This document shows positions 40,268 through 50,143 of a stretch of DNA of 59,320 nucleotides, piece by piece; the first letter of the stretch is position 1; every line of letters begins with the position of its first letter. Location: assembly GCA_018241965.1 (NCBI GenBank), contig JAFECS010000014.1, forward strand, positions 1-59,320, written 5' to 3'. Origin of the DNA: Pseudomonadota bacterium. GTDB lineage: Bacteria; Pseudomonadota; Gammaproteobacteria; Berkiellales; Berkiellaceae. The notes under the pieces were generated by a model. That model ran no database searches and was not told the origin of the DNA. It saw only the letters and a program-made list of their open reading frames with translations. The position numbers and the translations under genes were made by a program.

Positions 40268-42944
40268 AAATACCACCTCTTTTTGATGGATTTGAGAAAT
40301 TTTCGGCTTCTTTGCGGCAGGTAGCCACCTTCTTGCTGTTGTGCTGATGAAGAATGAAGGGCTTAATTTTATTGTTCTTATCTTTGTAATCTCTTACAAG
40401 TTTGCCTGTATCAAGTCCATTTCGACGACAAGCATCCAAAAAGCGCTCAACTTTGGGATCCCAAGGATTGTTAAAGTATTCTGGTTGTCTAACAAAGGAG
40501 GTAAATTCAAATTTATCTGACGCCTCAAGCAAGCGATAATCATGGAAAAGCTCTATATCGGCATCTTCAAATGGCTTTGAGGGGTCTTTAATCTTATCCA
40601 GATGCGCTATAAGCCACGTTAACCGCTTTTTGGCAACTCCTATCAACACCTCGCCTTTTTGTTCCTCTGGAAGAAATCTAAGAAGCCGTATCGCACGCGA
40701 AGAGTCACCTTCATAGTTTTCAAAGAATTGACGAGCCAAATTCTTTCGTTGGGTTATGGTTTTATCTTGTTTAGAAGAGTAACTATATACGTCTACCCCA
40801 TCGAGTAATTCGTAAATATCGCTCAGGGCTTCATCGCCAATTTCATCAAGCTTTTGCAAAAGCTGATCATCTTTGTGAATCTTAAAAATACAGTTAATTT
40901 TCTCTTCTGCGCGTTTTATTCGTTCTTTGTGGCGACGATACCATTGTGAAACAAGCTCCTTGTGACTTTGATGCAACAATCTTGCATTCATGGGGCAATC
41001 AGAATTAAGGGTTTTGAAAATATGAGATTGTACTTTTCGAAGAAATAAATCACACTTATCCCCTATTTCTAGCTGCTTAATCCATTCTTGCACCTGATCT
41101 AATGTTGGGTATATTTTCCCTTCTAGCAATTCATTTAGATGTAATGCAGCTTGCCGAGTTTCCTTTTTTAAGAGATAACCGCGCAAAATAGACTGCCATC
41201 CTTTTAAGTAGTCTTTTCTTAGTTCGTGGCCGCCCCAAGGTTGTTTAAATGAGTATTCAATCTCATTATTCACCCTACTACAACGCTCAATTTTGCTAAA
41301 CCACTTATGAATAGGGTTCGCATTTTGTTCGAATTGATGAACAGCGAGCTCATCGCCATAGGCAGCGACAAACTCCTTTAGTTTAGCGAGTTGTGAATGC
41401 GGTATTGTAGGAACCAGCTTGTCTTTTGATGCAGATTTTTCTAATAATTCAATATCATCCCCTACCCTTAAGGCAATATGATTAGCGACTTGTTTTAAAT
41501 GAGTTTTTAATTGCTTTTCTTGAACATCAATTTTTGCTTTGACAGCATCCAACTGTAGATTAAAGTTTCCCCGACCAAATAACTTTTGTCCAGTAAAGGT
41601 ATGATTCAACTTCGATTTAAATTCGTCCAGATGATCAAAATGAATTTTTGATTGTTCACTCAAATAATTTATATCAAAATGCGGAATATCAACTATCACT
41701 TGACTCAAGTGATTTGCCATAAATTCTTGGGTCGAGCCTAACGTATCTAATGCCTGATATATTTCCTCGCGTTTCCAATGGGTAATATAATCCACTACAC
41801 TTTGTTTGAATGTAGTAAGCATCATCCAACCAAAGATCCAAACTGGTGAAAGAGCAAAAGTATAAAACAGAACGCTGCTCAGCATCGCAAAAGCAGTTGC
41901 GCCAATTATTAGGCCTACTGGTTGTAAGACAATCATTAAATAATGATAACTAATAAGCGTTAAAGCAAGATAAAATAGATAGCGCAAGCTCCATAGCTTG
42001 GCGCCAAATGAAACTAAGCCAAAAGTTTCTAATCCTTCATTTGCTGCTTGTAAGATATTTTTAGTTGTCCTTTTAACGATTGACGGCACAATCTTTTTAA
42101 ACCATGATGGAAACAGAAAATTATTTATACCATTATCAGATAATGCTTTTATTGCCCTCTTGTTAAACTTTCTTATTTCCTCAAGATCCTTCTTCACCTG
42201 AGCGGCTGTTTTAAACGTTGCATGGCCTTGCTTAGTAAGCGGAGAAAGTACTGCTCTTTGTAATTCATCTTTATCAACTGTTGATGTTTCTAAATAATCG
42301 TAAATTGCCAAACGCCGATCATCATTTAACGTTGATGAATAAGGTTGCGGAATATCAAAAGGATGCTTGAGTAATTCAAATTTATTGATTTTGATGCATA
42401 TCGCCGAAACAATATCATCAACTTGTGGCACTGCATTTAAAAGTGAATATGCCTGGCACCGCCATAATAACCCTTCAAATATGGAAGTTTTTAAATTAAT
42501 CAAACGTTCTTGATTTTTTCGAATCTTCTCTATTTGTTGATCGATTGCAGGATGAAACCAATGCGATGGCCAAAAATCATTGCTCTCTATTGAGAGCTTT
42601 TCATTCTCTAATACACGGATTGCATTTTTATATTCTTGTTCAAGTGGTAACACTTTCTGCTGCAATAAAACCAATAATTGCTTTGCATTAAGATGAGCTA
42701 ATGGCTTAATTTTGTTCCATAATTCATGGATCTCATTTACCTCATCTTTATTTTGAGAAAGTGCTTTCAAAGCTTCCCAAAAGGGAGCTGATTGTAACCT
42801 TTTAATTGAAGCAATAGAGCTGCTCTTTAAATCGGTTAACACTTCCTCTTCATGGCGCAGAATTTTGTGCTGGATGTGCTGTGAGTGATAACTTAAGAAT
42901 CTATTTTTCCATGATTTCTTAGATTTAACTGGAATATAGTCCAT
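40254..42944 (-). CDS. Unknown 896-residue protein with central membrane region
   Basis: A large protein of unknown family. Residues 1-300 and 400-896 are long helical, charged stretches (e.g. LPLEQEYKNAIRVLENEKLS, KRLTWLIAHLDKIKDPSKPF). Residues about 322-380 hold three or so membrane segments (YLFYLALTLISYHYLMIVLQ, IGATAFAMLSSVLFYTFALS, VWIFGWMML). It has no signal peptide. It follows traG after about 190 bp and overlaps the 342-residue gene by 14 bp. Size, helical content and a central membrane hairpin recall large effector-like proteins of Legionellales plasmids, but no motif proves this. It may instead belong to the transfer machine. Confidence 0.7.
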   Translation of the reverse strand: MDYIPVKSKKSWKNRFLSYHSQHIQHKILRHEEEVLTDLKSSSIASIKRLQSAPFWEALKALSQNKDEVNEIHELWNKIKPLAHLNAKQLLVLLQQKVLPLEQEYKNAIRVLENEKLSIESNDFWPSHWFHPAIDQQIEKIRKNQERLINLKTSIFEGLLWRCQAYSLLNAVPQVDDIVSAICIKINKFELLKHPFDIPQPYSSTLNDDRRLAIYDYLETSTVDKDELQRAVLSPLTKQGHATFKTAAQVKKDLEEIRKFNKRAIKALSDNGINNFLFPSWFKKIVPSIVKRTTKNILQAANEGLETFGLVSFGAKLWSLRYLFYLALTLISYHYLMIVLQPVGLIIGATAFAMLSSVLFYTFALSPVWIFGWMMLTTFKQSVVDYITHWKREEIYQALDTLGSTQEFMANHLSQVIVDIPHFDINYLSEQSKIHFDHLDEFKSKLNHTFTGQKLFGRGNFNLQLDAVKAKIDVQEKQLKTHLKQVANHIALRVGDDIELLEKSASKDKLVPTIPHSQLAKLKEFVAAYGDELAVHQFEQNANPIHKWFSKIERCSRVNNEIEYSFKQPWGGHELRKDYLKGWQSILRGYLLKKETRQAALHLNELLEGKIYPTLDQVQEWIKQLEIGDKCDLFLRKVQSHIFKTLNSDCPMNARLLHQSHKELVSQWYRRHKERIKRAEEKINCIFKIHKDDQLLQKLDEIGDEALSDIYELLDGVDVYSYSSKQDKTITQRKNLARQFFENYEGDSSRAIRLLRFLPEEQKGEVLIGVAKKRLTWLIAHLDKIKDPSKPFEDADIELFHDYRLLEASDKFEFTSFVRQPEYFNNPWDPKVERFLDACRRNGLDTGKLVRDYKDKNNKIKPFILHQHNSKKVATCRKEAENFSNPSKRGGIYVGH

Positions 42945-43073
42945 TGTACTGCTTGAGGAATTACCCTCTCTCCTCTTTCAAGAAGCAATACATGGATATT
43001 AATGTTAAAATTGATGCTTTTGTGCATTTATTGAAAGTATTTTGGCATAATCTGTTAACCTATCATTTGTAAA

Positions 43074-43107
43074 TTCTGAATCAGTGCTTCGGAAATTATG
43101 AAATCCC
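43074..43107. repeat. Third copy of the TTCGGAA palindromic element
   Basis: TTCTGAA-TCAGTGC-TTCGGAA, then ATTATGAAATCCC, matches the two elements inside the yhcG-like gene (3766-3837): the loop TCAGTGC is that of the first, the tail GAAATCCC that of the second. One stem base differs. Here it lies in the 190-bp gap between traG and the 896-residue gene, about 40 kb away, so the element can move or spread. Confidence 0.7.
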
Positions 43108-43133
43108 AAATTTTATTGATTTACGCGGTCTTA

Positions 43134-45698
43134 TTAAAAAATCTCCTCTGTTAATTCTTCATAGTCATTCTTAATTTTATTCGCATTTTGTTGAAAATCA
43201 TCTTTTAAATTCACTTTCTTTTGCTGATACATCGTATCTAGCTTTCCTTTTTCTTGGTTTATGTTGATCCCTTGTACTCGAGCTTTAACTTTCTCATCCA
43301 ACATTTCTTTAATGGCTTTTGCTGAATACTCTGTCGCCAGATGAGGATTATTTAGCACTTGAGCAGCTTGGATTTCACCCATGGGTTCACTAGCACCAGG
43401 CGCTGGCATTCTAGCAACTCGCGACAGCAGTTCTTGATCCCAGTTAAAATTAGCACTTGACGACAACTCTTTGTGTTGGGAAGCAAGCTCACTCCAGGCC
43501 TGCGATTCGCCCACTGACTGTTGCCACGACATCGCCGAAGATTGTGCATCATGAAAAGCCGCATCGGCCCTATAAGCAAGATTTGCCCCATATGTATCCC
43601 CTCTTCGCTGTAATTCTTCTGCAAGAACTCTGAAAGAGCTTTCCTGTGAACGACCCTGCCCTGAAGAATCCGACAAGTCATTACTCACCTGATCACTAAC
43701 AGATGTACTTTGATCGTGGTAACTCCTGCTATTAGCCTCTGCACCTAAATCAATCATCCCTTTTATGCCAAGCAATCCACTGCCGCCCACCCCTACACTG
43801 CCACGTATAAATTTGGTTAAAGACTTTTGATCCCCCATTACATCGCTCTTTCCCTCTGAGTGCGCTTGCCTTGCAACCTGCTCATGGGAATTTTTTGAAT
43901 ATTCAGCAATTGCATTTGCTTCATTAGTACTAAAACTGGTACTTGATGACATTTCCTCGCTTAAATATTTACCAAGTACAGCAGTAGCAGCAAGAGAAGC
44001 TGCTGCTCTATCTTCAAATGAAACTTGTTGCTGGGATGCAATTTGCTGTGAAATTGAGCTTTGCTGACCCGTAATCATACGCATAGTTTCAGCTTCATTA
44101 ATATGTGTTCCCATACGAGAAATAGCTCCGCTACTATCTGCGATTATTTCTCCTGATGGCGCAGAAGTATAATGAACCATATCCGTGCTTTGCATTCTAA
44201 ATGCGCCAGCACTGTAAGAAGCGTTTGTATCATATTTATTAGCATTTAAGTTATTAAATGAATGATTGTTAAGGTCGGTATTCCCGTATCGCAAATTACC
44301 CGTAGTAGCCTCTTCTGCTGCCGCCATAGCTGAAGATTGATTAATCCCAAACAAACTAGCAGACATGTTTGCTAAAACGCCTGGACCATTTTTAAATATG
44401 CTCCAGGTCAAGATGGGAATAAAGGAAGACATAAATCCAGCGAAAGCGGCAATCTTCGCATTAACATCATAAATCCCAGGTAACGTATCAAGGCAAATTC
44501 CCACCCCACCAGAAGTCGTTGCAGCCGAAACTGTGGCAATTTTAGCTGCATAGCTAAAGAACACGTTCAATAAAGCAAATATCGGTCCCCAGGAATGCAC
44601 CCAGAAAAGCGATTTGATATATAACAAACAGATACTGCCGCCTTGTGGTAGCAATATCAGCAAAAATACGATGGGAAAAATGCCATACAATAAACACTCA
44701 AAGATCGCTCGCATCAAAGGAAGCTTTTCAAGTGCGAGCTGCCCTACAATAGTATAAGAAGCATGTTGCTGAATTTTCGCACGAGAAGCAGCAAATTGTT
44801 GTAAAGCGGCTGCTGAACCTGTTTCTGAAGCAAATGAATCTACGCCATCTATAATTGACTGCATCATCAACTGTTGGTGCAATATTTCTTCCGCTGTTCG
44901 AGAAATCCCTAATAAATAGTTGTATGCTCCAGGTAAATGCGATAGAAAAAGGCCACTAGCCATCTGTGAGGTGTCCGCACTTCGATAATAACGATTGCTA
45001 TAGATAGATTTAACCTTGCGGATCTGTTCATCCCATTCCTTTGAGAGGGTCTGCGCACCGGTATAGCAGGTGATAATTTCATTGTTATAGGGGAAAGCAT
45101 GCGCTTTTGATGCATTTTTACTCACTAATCCCCAAATATCATTACTTTTTTTCAAATCATCGATTGTGTATTTTTTACCCCTGATAGCTTCAAAAACAAC
45201 ACACTGATGAATAAAATTGCGCATATTCTTTGAAAACTTTTCATCAGCAATTGGCATGAACGCTGTTTTTTCTATCATTGTCGAAGCCATCATCATGCCT
45301 GTACGATGATATTTTACGTCATCAGGGGCTGAAAAAGCCGATTCAAAAAGTCGAGTAATTGCATCACCTATATGGCTGCTAAAATGCGCCACACTGGCAA
45401 CACCAAAAGGTACATTCTTAACAATCCTTGGGGTATCACCGTAAATTCTATCAATGATAACGACCTCCGCTTTTGGAACAAATAATAAAGAATATGCCAA
45501 GGTATAACCTAAAAACCATTTCGAGAGGATTACAACATTACCTTTGAGAATTGAATAATAAGCCACAGCAACTACAGCAAAAAGAACCGCAAAATTTAAT
45601 ATGGTGCTATAGTCATCACTTTTAGCGATGCCTGCAATCCCATTAAATACATTATCTAAGTAAGGACCCGCTCCATATGTGATAATCTCAAATGCCAT
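43134..45698 (-). CDS. traG: TraG, mating-pair stabilisation protein (F-type)
   Basis: An 854-residue F-type TraG. The N-terminal half has membrane helices (LNFAVLFAVVAVAYYSILKG, FLGYTLAYSLLFVPKAEVVI, and around residues 330-440: GIFPIVFLLILLPQGGSICL, IAAFAGFMSSFIPILTW). The C-terminal half is soluble and rich in Ser, Gln and Ala, as expected for the part linked to mating-pair stabilisation and entry exclusion. It begins eight bases after traH behind TAGGTG. It is the last known F-type gene of the operon. Confidence 0.9.
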   Translation of the reverse strand: MAFEIITYGAGPYLDNVFNGIAGIAKSDDYSTILNFAVLFAVVAVAYYSILKGNVVILSKWFLGYTLAYSLLFVPKAEVVIIDRIYGDTPRIVKNVPFGVASVAHFSSHIGDAITRLFESAFSAPDDVKYHRTGMMMASTMIEKTAFMPIADEKFSKNMRNFIHQCVVFEAIRGKKYTIDDLKKSNDIWGLVSKNASKAHAFPYNNEIITCYTGAQTLSKEWDEQIRKVKSIYSNRYYRSADTSQMASGLFLSHLPGAYNYLLGISRTAEEILHQQLMMQSIIDGVDSFASETGSAAALQQFAASRAKIQQHASYTIVGQLALEKLPLMRAIFECLLYGIFPIVFLLILLPQGGSICLLYIKSLFWVHSWGPIFALLNVFFSYAAKIATVSAATTSGGVGICLDTLPGIYDVNAKIAAFAGFMSSFIPILTWSIFKNGPGVLANMSASLFGINQSSAMAAAEEATTGNLRYGNTDLNNHSFNNLNANKYDTNASYSAGAFRMQSTDMVHYTSAPSGEIIADSSGAISRMGTHINEAETMRMITGQQSSISQQIASQQQVSFEDRAAASLAATAVLGKYLSEEMSSSTSFSTNEANAIAEYSKNSHEQVARQAHSEGKSDVMGDQKSLTKFIRGSVGVGGSGLLGIKGMIDLGAEANSRSYHDQSTSVSDQVSNDLSDSSGQGRSQESSFRVLAEELQRRGDTYGANLAYRADAAFHDAQSSAMSWQQSVGESQAWSELASQHKELSSSANFNWDQELLSRVARMPAPGASEPMGEIQAAQVLNNPHLATEYSAKAIKEMLDEKVKARVQGININQEKGKLDTMYQQKKVNLKDDFQQNANKIKNDYEELTEEIF

Positions 45699-45705
45699 AA
45701 TGCAC

Positions 45706-47064
45706 CTACCGCTGAATTACATTTGATGAATTTTTCATGCCTGAAGCATATTGGCTTGCAATTTCTTTTTCGACATTTTTCGCTTTCTCAATCAAAGAGA
45801 GAACTTGATTGGCTTGCTCAGCTGACTTTGCTCTTTCGCGATCCACCTGCTCTCTGGCTTTTTGCATCTTAACGAAAAAATCACCTCCTATTTTCCCTAA
45901 ATCATGCTCAGAGCGCGATATTTCTTCAACGGCTTTGATATTTTCAACTAAAAAAGCATAAAGCAAATCAAATGCAATTAATTCACTATAATAATGAATA
46001 TCCATAAGCTTAGTTGCTGGTGCATAAGTCGTGTACACATTTAGAATTCGATAAACAGGGATTGAAGTCGTATTTAATAATGCCTTATGTGAAGGCTTAA
46101 GTTCTTCGTCGTGCTCCATTGCATAAACCATTTCATTAAGTGCTTGCGTAATTTTTACACCTAATGCCTTGCTTGAGCTTATTTTCAATGGTTTTAATTT
46201 AGGTCGCAAGCAGCCGTTTTTCTCATAGGTATCACATGCATAAACTGTAGCATCTCCACCATAAACTATGGCTTGCAGTAGATTGCTATGCGTTGATAAT
46301 GATGGCAAATCTAAAATGCTCAAATTGCCATTTTCATTCCTCGAAAAAATAATTGTGCCAGATAAAGACATCATAAATTCAGCAAATTCATTATCATTGC
46401 CAAATATTTGTGAATTTTTAATCGCTTTCCATGCCATATTAAGGTTAGTGATTGGATTATTAGCATTTGATTTAGATGAAGAATTACCTTTAGCACTGCA
46501 ATGAACCCGAGAATCAAAGTATGACGATGACTCACCATTTTGATTTGCATTAGCTCGGCATAAAACATCTTGTGTCGCTTCTGTTTGCGGCCAAACCATT
46601 CCCAATCCCATTGCAGCAGTTTCACAACTATTAATATTGAATTGATTAATATTTTGAGCCCATTGATTTAATTGTTCCACCTCATTCGCCAACATTGGCA
46701 TTACTGTTTTTAGTCCAATGGCAAAAGCTAGTGATTGTGCGTTATTACCAATGTTGCGCATCATATTCACCAATTGATCTGAATTAATATATGAAAACCC
46801 ACCGGTAAATAGATCTATCCCTCCGCATCCTGCACTATAATTTGGTAATTGCATTGATACAGGATGAATAATACGAGGAGGGGTTCTTGCATACATTGAT
46901 CCCCCCGTATAATATCCTGCGCTTTGTCCTTTATAAGCATTTGGACCAGATACATTATTGATTTCAGCATAGCTATCGAAAAATTTTTCAAGCTCATGCT
47001 CCAAAGAAGCATTAGAAGCAGAACATAAGCAAACGCTAATGATTAACGGTACGTAGCGTAGCAT
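45706..47064 (-). CDS. traH: TraH, pilus assembly protein (F-type)
   Basis: A 452-residue secreted protein with signal peptide MLRYVPLIISVCLCSASNAS. The TraH core is clear: GQSAGYYTGGSMYARTPPRI, YSAGCGGIDLFTGGFSYINS, LVNMMRNIGNNAQSLAFAIG, INSCETAAMGLG. It works with TraF, TraU, TraW and TrbC in pilus extension at the outer membrane. It overlaps traF by 29 bp; the ribosome site GGGGAAAGAG is strong. The C-terminal coiled coil (about 390-440) is typical. Confidence 0.93.
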   Translation of the reverse strand: MLRYVPLIISVCLCSASNASLEHELEKFFDSYAEINNVSGPNAYKGQSAGYYTGGSMYARTPPRIIHPVSMQLPNYSAGCGGIDLFTGGFSYINSDQLVNMMRNIGNNAQSLAFAIGLKTVMPMLANEVEQLNQWAQNINQFNINSCETAAMGLGMVWPQTEATQDVLCRANANQNGESSSYFDSRVHCSAKGNSSSKSNANNPITNLNMAWKAIKNSQIFGNDNEFAEFMMSLSGTIIFSRNENGNLSILDLPSLSTHSNLLQAIVYGGDATVYACDTYEKNGCLRPKLKPLKISSSKALGVKITQALNEMVYAMEHDEELKPSHKALLNTTSIPVYRILNVYTTYAPATKLMDIHYYSELIAFDLLYAFLVENIKAVEEISRSEHDLGKIGGDFFVKMQKAREQVDRERAKSAEQANQVLSLIEKAKNVEKEIASQYASGMKNSSNVIQR

Positions 47065-47839
47065 GCTCTTTCCCCTTTAAATGTTCAAAAAATAATAAGA
47101 ATCTTTGTTCAAGCTCACTCCGACTAATCAAACCAAATGCAATCGGGATAACTTCATCTTGTAACGGGGACACTGCATAAATTGCAGGCACCTGGGTGAT
47201 ACCCCATTTTTCAGCAATTCCGTTATCAGATTTAAAAATGTTAAACCCTTTTGTTACCTTGCCATCTAAGCTAATTGCTAATATTTTTATTTTGTATCTG
47301 TCACCAAAAGTCCTTAATATGGGCGAAAACCTTTCGCAATATGGACAATTTGACTTATAAAAGTAGAAAATTCCGTAATTTTGCGCGATATCACTAATAG
47401 CCATGTTAATTACTTGAGAATTTTCTTTTTGCTTAACTTGTTTTGCCAGTTCGCTTGTTGGAAAACGTAGGGAGTAGTTTAACTCGGGATGTCTAGCAAT
47501 CACCCATTGCCATGTTTTTGAAAACTTTTCAGCCTGATCTGTCCATAATTCTTGTGTATTTATATATTCATATACGTTTTTTTCATTTGGTTCCAAAAGT
47601 GCTTTAGCACGTTTCGTTTCAATCTCCTTTTTAACGTTCTCTATCGTTTCAAGTGGAGACAAGGTAGATAATTCTGATATCACTTTGCCCTTGTCATCAT
47701 CTTTTGATGATTCATACCAATGCCAACCATGTGCATGTGATTCATAATATCCTGCCTCAACAAAAGATGAGGCAGCAATCAGCATTACACCGAAAAGGTA
47801 TAAACTAGAATTCTTGAGCAAACTTAAGATCGGGATCAT
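47036..47839 (-). CDS. traF: TraF, thioredoxin-fold pilus assembly protein with CPYC motif
   Basis: A 267-residue periplasmic protein with an N-terminal signal (SSLYLFGVMLIAASSFVEAG). The thioredoxin-fold C-terminal half reads NYGIFYFYKSNCPYCERFSP, VTKGFNIFKSDNGIAEKWGI, TQVPAIYAVSP. F-plasmid TraF has no Cys pair; here an intact CPYC suggests active disulfide exchange, perhaps replacing TrbB, for which no separate gene is seen. It would help fold the Cys-rich TraN, TraU and TraH. It overlaps the preceding gene by 35 bp and traH by 29 bp. Confidence 0.88.
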   Translation of the reverse strand: MIPILSLLKNSSLYLFGVMLIAASSFVEAGYYESHAHGWHWYESSKDDDKGKVISELSTLSPLETIENVKKEIETKRAKALLEPNEKNVYEYINTQELWTDQAEKFSKTWQWVIARHPELNYSLRFPTSELAKQVKQKENSQVINMAISDIAQNYGIFYFYKSNCPYCERFSPILRTFGDRYKIKILAISLDGKVTKGFNIFKSDNGIAEKWGITQVPAIYAVSPLQDEVIPIAFGLISRSELEQRFLLFFEHLKGKEHATLRTVNH

Positions 47840-48440
47840 GGCTTCTTTTAGTCTCTTCTACAAGCCTATTTTTACCTTCAATAAGCTTCATTTTGTCTTC
47901 ACTTAATTTGACATCTTTATAAACAACAGTCGTGATATAGTACCAATTAAGTGGATTAAGCTTGGAATGCCAAAGTTGCTTTGTTTGTAAATCAATTTGA
48001 ACATCTTCCGCGTCTTTAAATGTGCCATATCTTACATTATCCCAATCGTTACCATTGGTATCAGGATAACGAATAGTGGTATATTTTTTAGAAAATCCTG
48101 CACATAAATTTTTAAATAAATGGTTCTCTTTACCCTCTTCCCAAGAAGCTGAAAATGAATCAACTTTTCCGTTGATAAAATGCATTTCTCCTTCAACAAA
48201 CTTTCCATGCTTTTGCCAATCTGGAAATTGTTTAAACGAAAGTGTAGGTAGATCTAATATATCTTTTCCATTGTCATCTTTATCAAATTTGACCGTATAT
48301 TTTATATGTGCTTGATCTAGCTTTTGTTTAACATCATCAAAGGTAGTTTTTCCCAAATCTATGCCTATATACTCTTTACCTTGACTATTGAAGCTTATCA
48401 AAGCCATGGCGCTGAAAAAAAGAGCTAGTTTTGTATTCAT
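47805..48440 (-). CDS. Unknown secreted protein between traN and traF
   Basis: A 211-residue protein with a signal peptide (MNTKLALFFSAMALISFNSQ) and then a soluble domain: KEYIGIDLGKTTFDDVKQKL, LDLPTLSFKQFPDWQKHGKF, FINGKVDSFSASWEEG. IGIDLGKTTFDDVKQKL recalls lipoprotein/SmpA-like small folds. I know no F-type counterpart in this position. Start and stop overlap traN by four bases (ATGA) and traF by 35 bp, so it is a real member of the operon, probably periplasmic. Confidence 0.7.
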   Translation of the reverse strand: MNTKLALFFSAMALISFNSQGKEYIGIDLGKTTFDDVKQKLDQAHIKYTVKFDKDDNGKDILDLPTLSFKQFPDWQKHGKFVEGEMHFINGKVDSFSASWEEGKENHLFKNLCAGFSKKYTTIRYPDTNGNDWDNVRYGTFKDAEDVQIDLQTKQLWHSKLNPLNWYYITTVVYKDVKLSEDKMKLIEGKNRLVEETKRSHDPDLKFAQEF

Positions 48441-50143
48441 AATTCGTTTTCCTTAATCAAATGCGAATTAACTGCTTGGCGAATTTTTTTAGACAAATCC
48501 TGTTCATTTGGCAGTATAGTCTTGTTTCTGATCTCTACATAAATCTCAGAAAAATCTATTTTATTCCAATCAAGGGTCTGTAAATCTTGCGGGGTTAGCG
48601 GTAAACATACAGGATTGTCTGGCTCACCAAGCGATCTTCCCAACTGATTTATAGCACCTTGCTGGATTATTCTCGCAAGTTTAGAAGGATAAACACAGTA
48701 ACTTTTTTTCTTTTCAACACATTCACCAACTATTTTCGAATCACAATACTCTCCTACTTCAATTACGCGTTTAGTCTCCTTTGCCATCCCTAATAGCTTT
48801 TCTTCTTCCTTACATGACGTTAAATGTAAATCCTGGCCCCAGCCCTTATCTTGGCAACAGTTGCTAAACCCAATGCCAAATTTACGACAAGCCATTGCCT
48901 GCCCTTTAAAGATTTGATTTGTATTCACGTTATGCCCGGCAGCAGTGACCCCAGCTAAATGAGAAATCGCTTCCTCAAAGCTTCCTAGGGCCTCCTGTTG
49001 GGGTTCAAAGCAATCACCCTCTTTACAATAGTCGTCTATGTGTTCTTTCTTAGTTTCACAACTTGATTTTGGGCACTTGAATGTGACCTTATGCTGGGTG
49101 CACCCCACATCATCTTCTTTTTTAATACATTCGTTTTTTACTTGCTCACAGCCATTAGCTCTTAAAGTTTGGCATTGAGAAACTGATGGTGGACAATGAA
49201 ACACTATCTTTCGCTTCCAACAGTCTCGCAATACTTCAACGCCGCTTATATTTTTCATACTGGGGCCTTCAAGACAAATGCTATTTGAATTACAACCTTT
49301 TGGTGCCTTGACTTTGCTCATACAATTTTGAGTCCAATGATCATGCAAAACTAAAGGTGGCAGGTATGTTACTTTGAATAAATGCTTTACTCCCCTATTT
49401 TTCCATTTATTCTTCTTGTGATGAGTTTGGCTAATACTAAAGGAAGTTGTTAAGCCATTTGAACATGTCGGCGTTGTGGGTGCATCATAAACAACATCTT
49501 CTGTTTGGAAGCTTCCACCAATTGTCGCATCATAAAATGCACTATATCCTACATGCGCAAAACTAAGTCTTTGACAATCATATGATGCTAAAGGCGGATT
49601 ACTCCAACCATGAGCACTATTGGCATCATTTTGGGCAGTCAAGATCCCTTTTTTGAGATCAATGTAAAAGGTAGTCTTCTTTTCCGCATAGCTGGAAGCA
49701 TAAATTTCTAGATCAAATGTTTCTTTGGAAGGTTGCTTAACATCAACCATTAAATATTCAATACAGCCATCCATAACTTGGGTATCTTCTATACAAGTTT
49801 CCTGATGATAAGACATATGACAACTTAAGTTCCCTTGCTCTCTTTCCCATAATCTATCTTTATCGCCAATAACCCACACTGGATTTTGAAATCTTTGTTG
49901 ATTGACAAATTGACCTATTTCTTGGTTTTGAAATTCAGTTATACCTTTTTCAGACAATGACCTTTCATCTGGCGCTCTAAAAGGATTCTTTTCTTGCAGC
50001 TCTCTTGCATATTCTTCTGCCTGAGTGTGGTTTGATGTCAAGAATATGCCTAATTCATTCACAGTTTTCTGAGAACTTTGCAATGCGTTTGCTTGGGTCA
50101 TATTTGTCATCATAATAAGTGTTAATAATATCTGTTTTTTCAT
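48437..50143 (-). CDS. traN: TraN, outer-membrane mating-pair stabilisation protein
   Basis: A 568-residue Cys-rich secreted protein with signal peptide MKKQILLTLIMMTNMTQANA. The long middle part holds many cysteines (SYDCQRLSFAHVGYSAFYDA, CETKKEHIDDYCKEGDCF, FGIGFSNCCQDKGWGQD). The C-terminal motif CCQDKGWG and CVEKKKSYCVYPSKLARIIQ are hallmarks of F-type TraN. In the outer membrane it contacts the recipient to hold mating pairs together. Its start overlaps the trbC stop by a base (TAATG). Confidence 0.9.
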   Translation of the reverse strand: MKKQILLTLIMMTNMTQANALQSSQKTVNELGIFLTSNHTQAEEYARELQEKNPFRAPDERSLSEKGITEFQNQEIGQFVNQQRFQNPVWVIGDKDRLWEREQGNLSCHMSYHQETCIEDTQVMDGCIEYLMVDVKQPSKETFDLEIYASSYAEKKTTFYIDLKKGILTAQNDANSAHGWSNPPLASYDCQRLSFAHVGYSAFYDATIGGSFQTEDVVYDAPTTPTCSNGLTTSFSISQTHHKKNKWKNRGVKHLFKVTYLPPLVLHDHWTQNCMSKVKAPKGCNSNSICLEGPSMKNISGVEVLRDCWKRKIVFHCPPSVSQCQTLRANGCEQVKNECIKKEDDVGCTQHKVTFKCPKSSCETKKEHIDDYCKEGDCFEPQQEALGSFEEAISHLAGVTAAGHNVNTNQIFKGQAMACRKFGIGFSNCCQDKGWGQDLHLTSCKEEEKLLGMAKETKRVIEVGEYCDSKIVGECVEKKKSYCVYPSKLARIIQQGAINQLGRSLGEPDNPVCLPLTPQDLQTLDWNKIDFSEIYVEIRNKTILPNEQDLSKKIRQAVNSHLIKENEL

